Positions 48,601 to 54,209 of a stretch of 54,209 nt of DNA are shown here, in pieces. Source of the stretch: an uncultured Lachnospiraceae bacterium (GTDB lineage: Bacteria; Bacillota; Clostridia; Lachnospirales; Lachnospiraceae); the NCBI GenBank assembly GCA_910584725.1, contig CAJUBE010000032.1, positions 1-54,209 of the forward strand, in the 5' to 3' direction. The position numbers and the translations under genes were made by a program. Every line of letters starts with the position of its first letter. Position 1 is the stretch's first letter. The notes under the pieces are model-generated. The model worked only from the letters and a program-made list of their open reading frames with translations. It was not told the DNA's origin and made no database searches.

Positions 48601-49868
48601 TTCACAGGCAGGGTCAGCAGAAACAGCGAGCCGCCGCCCGCTGCGTCGGAGACAGTCAGCGTTCCCTTGTGGGCTGAAGCAATTTCACGGGCTACAGCGA
48701 GCCCCAGCCCATGATGACCTTTTTCGCTCTTCGGCGAGGCCCGGTAGAAGCGGTCGAAAACTTTCTCTTTTTCTTCATCGGGAATACCGGGGCCGTTATC
48801 TTGTACACCGATGGAGATTTCCTTGTCGTAGGCCCCGTCGGGGATGAAGAGGAGTATGGCGCTTCCGGCCGGCGTGTAGGCAAGGGCGTTATGAAGAAAG
48901 ATATGACATACCTGTCGTATCCTTCCGGGGTCGCAGGCGCAAAGCGGGAGCTCCGACTCGGGAAGGCGGATGGAGAGAAGGTGTCCGCTGTCGGCGGCCA
49001 TCGGCAAAAAATTCTCGTAAGTCTCGAGAAGCAACGTCTGTAAATCCGTCTCCTCGATTCGTAGAGTCAGTCCGTGGCTGTCCGCGCGGGAGAGTGTGAG
49101 AAGTTGTTCCAGCATGTCGGCCATCTGTGCGCCTTCCCTTGCAATCACCTGAAAGAAAGCCTTCTGCTCTTCTGGAGGCGCTTTCTCACAGGCGGAGGCG
49201 TTGGAGAGGATGACGGCAAGCGGCGTGCGCAGTTCGTGGGAGACGCTTGCGATAAAGCGGTTTTGGCTTTCCTGGGAGGCCAGAAGCGGCTGTAAAAGTC
49301 TTCCCGTAAAATACCAGCAAAAGAGCGCAAGGAGACAGAGGGAAGAGAGAAACAGGATAAAATAGAGAAGCAGACTGCTTCCGATGCGCGCGTAGAGAGG
49401 TTTGAGCGACTGCAAAAAACAGACTTGCAGAATGCTGCCGTTTTTTACAAACTGTCTTTGGTAACAGAGAACCTCGGGCAGCGGACCGCGTCTGCCGACC
49501 GAGATGTCGGCGGTTTTTTCCTGTGGCTGCAGGGTGCGGCCGCCGTTTGGCTCTGAGAGATAATGGGCGTATTCGGGAAGAAGCCGGTTGGCGTGATCCT
49601 GATTGTGGAAAAGTTCCACGCCGTTGTCCCACAGAAAAATGCGCAGTCCCGCGCTTTCTTCACGGGCAGCCAGCCAGCGGGAAGTGAGGACAGTCTGTTC
49701 GCTGATGGATTCAAACACAGTGTACGACTGGCTCGCAAAGGAGGAAAGCTGCATGGAAAACTGCTGCCTGAAGGAAAAATAAAAGCAGACACCGAGCAGT
49801 ACAGCCAGCAGAATAGAAAGGACAGTGGTGAAAAGTTTGGTCAGCCGAAGCCGTACATTCTGATACAT
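48591..49868 (-). CDS. Sensor histidine kinase
   Basis: A 425-residue kinase with two membrane spans (LFTTVLSILLAVLLGVCFYF and a second near residues 160-185) enclosing an extracellular sensor of about 125 residues. The cytoplasmic part has the H-box ASVSHELRTPLAVIL, N-box FLHNALAYTPAGS, G1 VQDNGPGIPDEE and G2 HHGLGLAVAREIA. It signals to the response regulator upstream (10-bp gap, GAGGAGC before ATG). The divergent ABC transporter is the likely target system. Confidence 0.92.
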   Translation of the reverse strand: MYQNVRLRLTKLFTTVLSILLAVLLGVCFYFSFRQQFSMQLSSFASQSYTVFESISEQTVLTSRWLAAREESAGLRIFLWDNGVELFHNQDHANRLLPEYAHYLSEPNGGRTLQPQEKTADISVGRRGPLPEVLCYQRQFVKNGSILQVCFLQSLKPLYARIGSSLLLYFILFLSSLCLLALFCWYFTGRLLQPLLASQESQNRFIASVSHELRTPLAVILSNASACEKAPPEEQKAFFQVIAREGAQMADMLEQLLTLSRADSHGLTLRIEETDLQTLLLETYENFLPMAADSGHLLSIRLPESELPLCACDPGRIRQVCHIFLHNALAYTPAGSAILLFIPDGAYDKEISIGVQDNGPGIPDEEKEKVFDRFYRASPKSEKGHHGLGLAVAREIASAHKGTLTVSDAAGGGSLFLLTLPVKIE

Positions 49869-49878
49869 AAAAGCTCCT

Positions 49879-50559
49879 CTATTCTTCATTGATGTATTCC
49901 AGACGGTAGCCGCGGCCGCGCCGGTTGACGATGGCGACGCGGCTGTTCAATGTTTTCAGGCGCTTGCGCAGGAAATAAATATAGTTGTCCAGGTTGCTGC
50001 TCTCCACGGAGGTGTCCAGCCCCCATACCTTGTGCAGCAGTATGGTGCGCTCAGTGGTTTTGTCACCGGCCTGCAGAAGCAGGCGCATCAAATCGCCTTC
50101 CGTCCGGGAGAGGGCGCATTTTTTATCTCCGCATATCAGGCTGTTTTCCGCGTTGTCCAGAGACAGGTCGCCGTAGGAGAGGCAGGCGTCCTCGAAAGCA
50201 TTCTGGCGGCGGAACAGGGATGCGATTCTGGCGGCGAGTTCCGAGTAGGCGAAGGGCTTTACCAGATAGTCGTCCGCGCCCGCGTTGAGTCCCGTCACCC
50301 TGTCGTCCACCTCACCGAGCGCGGAGAGAATGATAACGGGAGTCAGATTCCCCCCGGCGCGTATACTGCGCAGGATGTGCAGGCCGTCCTCGCCGGGCAG
50401 CATACAGTCTAACAGGATCAGGTCGTAGATGGCCTGGCGGATATACAGCATGGCCTCCCCGCCGTCGTGGCAGCAATCCACGAGATGTCCTTCCTGCTGT
50501 AACTGCCAGGAGACGGCATGGCATAAGTCTTTATCGTCTTCGATGATCAGAATATTCAT
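49879..50559 (-). CDS. OmpR-family response regulator
   Basis: A 226-residue protein: receiver with EDDKDL, phosphoacceptor Asp in LILLDCMLPGEDG and Lys in DYLVKPFAYS; C-terminal winged helix (LSRTEGDLMRLLLQAGDKTT, SSNLDNYIYFLRKRL, VNRRGRGYRL). First gene of the two-component operon. It probably binds the 11-bp-spaced repeats at 50682-50721. Confidence 0.93.
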   Translation of the reverse strand: MNILIIEDDKDLCHAVSWQLQQEGHLVDCCHDGGEAMLYIRQAIYDLILLDCMLPGEDGLHILRSIRAGGNLTPVIILSALGEVDDRVTGLNAGADDYLVKPFAYSELAARIASLFRRQNAFEDACLSYGDLSLDNAENSLICGDKKCALSRTEGDLMRLLLQAGDKTTERTILLHKVWGLDTSVESSNLDNYIYFLRKRLKTLNSRVAIVNRRGRGYRLEYINEE

Positions 50560-50681
50560 GGTATGTTCCTCTGTCCTATATCCGCCGTGCGGATCTGCGA
50601 AACGGTTTATAGCTTTTGTAAACATTCTATCACATTTATTCTTTAAATAAATCCTAAATATTTTAGTTTTTTAATGTATTT

Positions 50682-50740
50682 GTTTTAGAGATTTCTTAGA
50701 AACTTCTTAGGAGATATTTAGAAGGAGTTTTTATTATAAT
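50682..50740 (+). promoter_or_regulatory. Operator of four 11-bp-spaced direct repeats and promoter of the ABC transporter
   Basis: GTTTTAG (50682), TTCTTAG (50693), TTCTTAG (50704) and TATTTAG (50715) start exactly 11 bp apart, the spacing recognised by OmpR/PhoB-type dimers. The last repeat occupies the -35 position of TATAAT (50735-50740). Activation by the adjacent response regulator is the natural reading. Confidence 0.72.
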
Positions 50741-50770
50741 ATAGTTAAACTTATGTACAGGGGGCGGCAT

Positions 50771-53191
50771 ATGAAGAAAAAAGAACGGGTGCTTTTGTAT
50801 ATTATGATATGCGCCATGTGCGCGGCGTTTTGGGGCTGTGGCGGGCAGGAGGAAGAGATTCCTATGGGTCGTTACGCGGACAGGGAGGTGAAGCTGCCGC
50901 CGGGGACTTTTGAGTATATGCATCCATGCCCGGACGGTGGCTATTACCTGTACGGTCTGGATACGGAGCTGACCTATGTGGACGCGCAGGGCGGGAACAA
51001 AAGTAAAGACCGGAGCTGGGAGAATAATGCCAATATCCACGCCAAGTATGAAGTGGGGGTGTCGGATGACGGCGCGTCTGTCTTTGCCTATACGCCCAAA
51101 TTCTGGAATGATGAGGAAATGGAGGCGCTTTGGATTGCGGGGGACATCCGTTATCTGTATTATTATGTGAATGAAAAGGGGCAGAAACAGGCGCTGGAAC
51201 CGCACGGCGAGGGCTATGAGAAGGGGACAAACCTGAATACGTTAGCCTTTTCGCCGGAGGGCGAATTGTATGCGGCATCCAATAACGCGGTGTACCGGGT
51301 CAATGTGGAGAACGGAGAGGCGGAGAGCCTGTTTGCCACGGAAAAACAGGTAAAGTCCATTGTCTTCGCGGGCGATGTGATGCTGGCGGCGGATGATGGG
51401 AAAGCTTATTTTTATGACAGGGCGGAAGGAAAACTGCTCGACGGAAACGATGCGCTGGATGCGTTTTTGTCGAGTCACAGCGTCGGCGGTCTTGTGATGG
51501 CGGTGTCCGACAAGGATATCCATGTAAATATTATGGAGGATTCCGCAGGTGCGGCGAATGACGATGCCGGAGAGGAAAAAGGAGCATCGGGTAGAGAAGC
51601 CGGCCAGGAAGCTGCCGGTGCGAGCGCGGCGGGAAGCGGCGGAGACGCGCATATTCTGTACATGGCCTGTCGCACAGGGCTGTACCGCTACATATGGGGC
51701 GGTTCAATGATCGAGCAGATTGCGGACGGACAGATGACCGCGCTCGGGGATACCCAGCGCAGCCCACGCTCCCTGCAGGTGTTGGACAACGGGGAGTTTC
51801 GCGTGATGTTCAGCGGCAACTATATGGTGGAGATGTATTATGATGAGACGCTTCCAGCCAGACCGGCTAGGGAGCTTACGGTGTACAGTCTGGAGGAGAA
51901 CGGATGGATCCGCTATGCGGGACAGCTTTTCCAGAAGGAGCACCCGGATGTCCTTGTGCGGTATGAGACGGGAATGGACGGTGACAATGCGGTCAGCAAA
52001 GATGATGCGCTGAAAAATCTCAATACGCGTCTGCTTGCGGGAGATGTGCCGGATGTGATCGTCATGGATCAGATGGATATCGAACAGTATGCCGACAAGG
52101 GTGTGCTCAAAGAGCTTGACGGCATACTGCAGCCCTATCTGGATGACGGCATTTTGTACCGGAATATCGTCGAGGGAATGCGGATGACGGAGAAAAATAA
52201 AATATACAGTGTGCCGATGATGGTGTACCTTCCCCTCTGGCTTGGCGAGAAGATGTATCTGGAAGGAGAGGACAGCCTTGACGACATTGTGGCGGGCGTG
52301 GAGCTGGCAAGGCAGAAGCATCCCGAGGGCCCGATTCTCTACACCCTCTATCCCAAGGACGTTCTGCTGCAGACCATGCCGGTCTGCCTTCCTGCATGGA
52401 CCGGGGAGGACGGCAGTCTGGATGTGGAAAAGCTGACGGCGTACTATCAGGCGGTGTGCAGGATGTGGGAGACAGACTGCGCCGGATTTGACAATGCGGG
52501 GCGGGAAACGTGGCAGAAAAACAATATGGAATGGTATGAACCCGAGGATATGGACATGGCCGATATCGGATTTAGTTTTCAGTACGCCGCCCAGCAAAAC
52601 TTCGGCGAGACGTGGCTGCAGCTCGGCTTTCTGATGACCCCGCAGGTGGGCATGACAGGTATTCATGTGACCAAAGCGAATATGGCGGCGGATTGGCAGG
52701 AGAAGGAACTGGAGGATGTGGTGACGTATGACGCGTATACGGGGCAGGCGGACAACGTCTACTGGGCGAGAACCATCGTAGGACTGTGCGAGCAGGGAAA
52801 AGAGCCGGAGCTTGCCGAAGCATACATGACTCTTTTGCTCTCCGATGCGATGATGAGAAAATGGTGGCTGGATAAACCGAGGAATTATAGCGGACTTGCG
52901 ATACGGAAGGATTCACTGGGCGACATTCTGGATATCGACAACATAGAGTTCGGACAGACCATGGGATTTAAGGATCCCACAGGTGTCAATCATCCGAATT
53001 TCTGGCCCACAGAAGAAGAAAAACAGTGGCTCTATCAGATGATGGAGGACGCGTCCTGCTGTTACCGCCCGGGAACGATGCTGGAGGAATGCGCGATGGA
53101 GGTGGGCATCCGGGTGCTTGCGGGCGAGCTGACGCCGGAGGAGGGAGCGAAAGAGGTTGAGAGGAAGATGGCGATTGCGATGGAGGAGTAG
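50771..53191 (+). CDS. ABC transporter lipoprotein: propeller-like region fused to an extracellular solute-binding domain
   Basis: An 806-residue lipoprotein with signal peptide and lipobox (LYIMICAMCAAFWGCGG). Residues 35-370 show repeated beta-rich pieces (LNTLAFSPEGELYAASNNAV, VKSIVFAGDVMLAADDGKAY, GLYRYIWGGSMIEQIADGQM) suggestive of a beta-propeller. From about residue 375 a family 1 sugar-binding protein follows (ELTVYSLEENGWIRYAGQLF, GDVPDVIVMDQMDIEQYADK, KIYSVPMMVYLPLWLGEK). Typical solute-binding proteins are 420-550 residues, so the front half is an extra domain. The permease overlaps its end. Confidence 0.82.
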   Translation: MKKKERVLLYIMICAMCAAFWGCGGQEEEIPMGRYADREVKLPPGTFEYMHPCPDGGYYLYGLDTELTYVDAQGGNKSKDRSWENNANIHAKYEVGVSDDGASVFAYTPKFWNDEEMEALWIAGDIRYLYYYVNEKGQKQALEPHGEGYEKGTNLNTLAFSPEGELYAASNNAVYRVNVENGEAESLFATEKQVKSIVFAGDVMLAADDGKAYFYDRAEGKLLDGNDALDAFLSSHSVGGLVMAVSDKDIHVNIMEDSAGAANDDAGEEKGASGREAGQEAAGASAAGSGGDAHILYMACRTGLYRYIWGGSMIEQIADGQMTALGDTQRSPRSLQVLDNGEFRVMFSGNYMVEMYYDETLPARPARELTVYSLEENGWIRYAGQLFQKEHPDVLVRYETGMDGDNAVSKDDALKNLNTRLLAGDVPDVIVMDQMDIEQYADKGVLKELDGILQPYLDDGILYRNIVEGMRMTEKNKIYSVPMMVYLPLWLGEKMYLEGEDSLDDIVAGVELARQKHPEGPILYTLYPKDVLLQTMPVCLPAWTGEDGSLDVEKLTAYYQAVCRMWETDCAGFDNAGRETWQKNNMEWYEPEDMDMADIGFSFQYAAQQNFGETWLQLGFLMTPQVGMTGIHVTKANMAADWQEKELEDVVTYDAYTGQADNVYWARTIVGLCEQGKEPELAEAYMTLLLSDAMMRKWWLDKPRNYSGLAIRKDSLGDILDIDNIEFGQTMGFKDPTGVNHPNFWPTEEEKQWLYQMMEDASCCYRPGTMLEECAMEVGIRVLAGELTPEEGAKEVERKMAIAMEE

Positions 53192-54023
53192 GCGGCTTTT
53201 GTTTCTGCTGCCGGGATTTGCGGGCGTGCTGCTGTTTTATCTGCTTCCCTTTTTTGAGGTGGTGCGGCGCTCCTTCTTAAAGTCCGGCAACAGCGCTTTC
53301 GTTGGGATGGACAATTACCGCACGGTGTTTGAAAACGGCGCCTTCGCGCTGGCGGTGCGCAATACGTTCCTGTATATGGCGGTGGGCGTGCCGCTTCTCA
53401 TGGGAATCAGTCTGTTTTTGTCGCTGCTTTTACGAAACCTTGCGCTGCGGCGCAAATTGGTGTCCGCCATGCTTTTGCCGATGGCGGTGCCGGCGGCGGT
53501 CATGGTGCTGACGTTACAGATTTTGATAGACAGGCAGGGAGTTATCAATGGAGTGTTGACACATGTGTCGGAAAAAATAGCGGCGTTCCCTGCCTTTGCC
53601 GCTATCGACTATCTCAATACCGAATGGGCGTTAGTGGTGGTGGTGTGCAGCTTTTTGTGGAAAAACACAGGGTATATGGTGATTCTATGGCTTGCGGGTC
53701 TTGCGACGCTTCCGAAGGAAGTGGAGGAGGCGGCGCAGGTGGATGGTGCGAACCGGTGGCAGAGCTGGCATTATATCATCAGACCGGGACTTTCCGGCAG
53801 CTTTTTTACGATCGGGATGCTTTCCGTGCTGCAGATTTTTAAAAGCTACAGGGAAGTCTGGATGGTGGCAGGCAGCTACCCGCAGGAGCACATTTATTTC
53901 TTGCAGCATCTTTTGCAGAACTGGTATCTGAAACTGGAGTTTGACCGGATGGCGGCGCTGACGGTAATCATGTCTCTCGTGCTGTTGATTGTGTGTCTGC
54001 TTTTGCAAAAGAAGCTAGGTTAG
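53175..54023 (+). CDS. ABC sugar transporter permease (MalF/UgpA type)
   Basis: An integral membrane protein of about 282 residues with six spans (LLFLLPGFAGVLLFYLLPFF at the start) and the ATPase-coupling EAA loop VEEAAQVDGANRWQSWHYII. It overlaps the binding-protein gene. TTG 53175 with GAGGAAG 7 nt upstream is the preferred start; TTG 53157 is also in frame. A second permease would be expected just beyond the window, but a structured repeat follows first. Its stop overlaps that repeat. Confidence 0.88.
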   Translation: MRWRSRRLLFLLPGFAGVLLFYLLPFFEVVRRSFLKSGNSAFVGMDNYRTVFENGAFALAVRNTFLYMAVGVPLLMGISLFLSLLLRNLALRRKLVSAMLLPMAVPAAVMVLTLQILIDRQGVINGVLTHVSEKIAAFPAFAAIDYLNTEWALVVVVCSFLWKNTGYMVILWLAGLATLPKEVEEAAQVDGANRWQSWHYIIRPGLSGSFFTIGMLSVLQIFKSYREVWMVAGSYPQEHIYFLQHLLQNWYLKLEFDRMAALTVIMSLVLLIVCLLLQKKLG

Positions 54024-54160
54024 CGTGAAAAGTGCTTCTAAAGACGTCCCGCCATAGGACGGGACGCCAAGAAGCACTAAGTTTCACGCAGGAGAATGCC
54101 TGAAATACGGCATTCTCCGCATTGATTTGAGTCACAGCAAAGCTGTGACATGGCGGTTAG
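54023..54160 (+). repeat. Structured intergenic repeat, family 1, second full copy
   Basis: Same three hairpins as 48324-48460 with compensating changes: GCGTGAAAAGTGCTTCT pairs with AGAAGCACT, AAG, TTTCACGC; inner stem CGTCCCG/CGGGACG; GAGAATGCC/GGCATTCTC; and GTCACAGC/GCTGTGAC in place of GATTCCGC/GCGGAATC. It begins in the permease stop codon. Confidence 0.85.
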
Positions 54161-54170
54161 AGTGAGAAAT

Positions 54171-54209
54171 GCGAAAAGTACTTCTAAAGACGTCTCGCCA
54201 TAGGACGGA
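54171..54209 (+). repeat. Start of a further family 1 repeat, cut by the window end
   Basis: GCGAAAAGTACTTCTAAAG and ACGTCTCGCCATAGGACGG repeat the 5' part of the preceding element with a few changes. The elements are therefore in tandem here. Confidence 0.7.

Overview
The window is a low-to-mid GC Firmicutes chromosome segment, most likely from a Lachnospiraceae (Clostridium cluster XIV-type) anaerobe. The inference rests on strong Shine-Dalgarno sites, a pyrophosphate-type phosphofructokinase, a flagellin/CsrA pair, a yybP-ykoY-type leader, and the gene content of the prophage and of the rpmG-secE-nusG-rplK-rplA cluster. No species can be named from this evidence.

Layout. Positions 1-324 hold four tRNAs (Arg, His, Gln, Lys), followed by a duplicated tRNA-Lys end, a terminator and a MATE exporter. 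A tRNA-Leu(TAG) at 2036-2115 is the insertion site of a roughly 17-kb prophage-like element (about 2092-19176). The element reads: integrase (minus strand), a gene-poor stretch with one or two candidate small RNAs, DinD and an XRE repressor (minus), a divergent operator region, Cro-like genes, two replication genes, a run of seven translationally coupled microproteins, both terminase subunits, a few unknown genes, two related tail-chaperone-like genes and a tape-measure gene, and then the right attachment end. Portal, capsid, baseplate and lysis genes are absent, although the remaining frames are intact.

Beyond the element come a membrane-anchored lipase, a second MATE exporter, a CaCA-type cation antiporter behind a Mn2+-type riboswitch, a LytTR regulator, DegV and PPi-dependent phosphofructokinase. 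Next is the most striking locus, 27063-27870. A small FimB/RecV-like tyrosine recombinase lies between two inverted 29-bp sites with identical 11-bp spacers. The enclosed DNA carries a sigma-28-type promoter that points away from the adjacent csrA-flagellin genes; inversion would turn it towards them. The flagellin leader also has a hairpin with GGA in its loop next to the ribosome binding site, the classical CsrA target. This predicts two layers of flagellin control: a DNA switch and CsrA.

The next part mixes carbohydrate metabolism (LacI regulator, glycogen phosphorylase, two GH13 glucosidases with an AraC regulator) with envelope functions (two glycosyltransferase-TPR proteins, UDP-galactopyranose mutase), a Fic protein, a stand-alone carboxyltransferase and a FliD-like protein. 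The window ends with ribosomal and transcription-factor genes, an OmpR-type two-component system, and a divergent sugar-type ABC transporter whose binding protein carries an unusual N-terminal propeller-like region behind a promoter with four 11-bp-spaced direct repeats.

Two families of dispersed multi-hairpin repeats sit in intergenic regions of the chromosome. Their stems change sequence while staying paired, so the structure, not the sequence, appears to be conserved.
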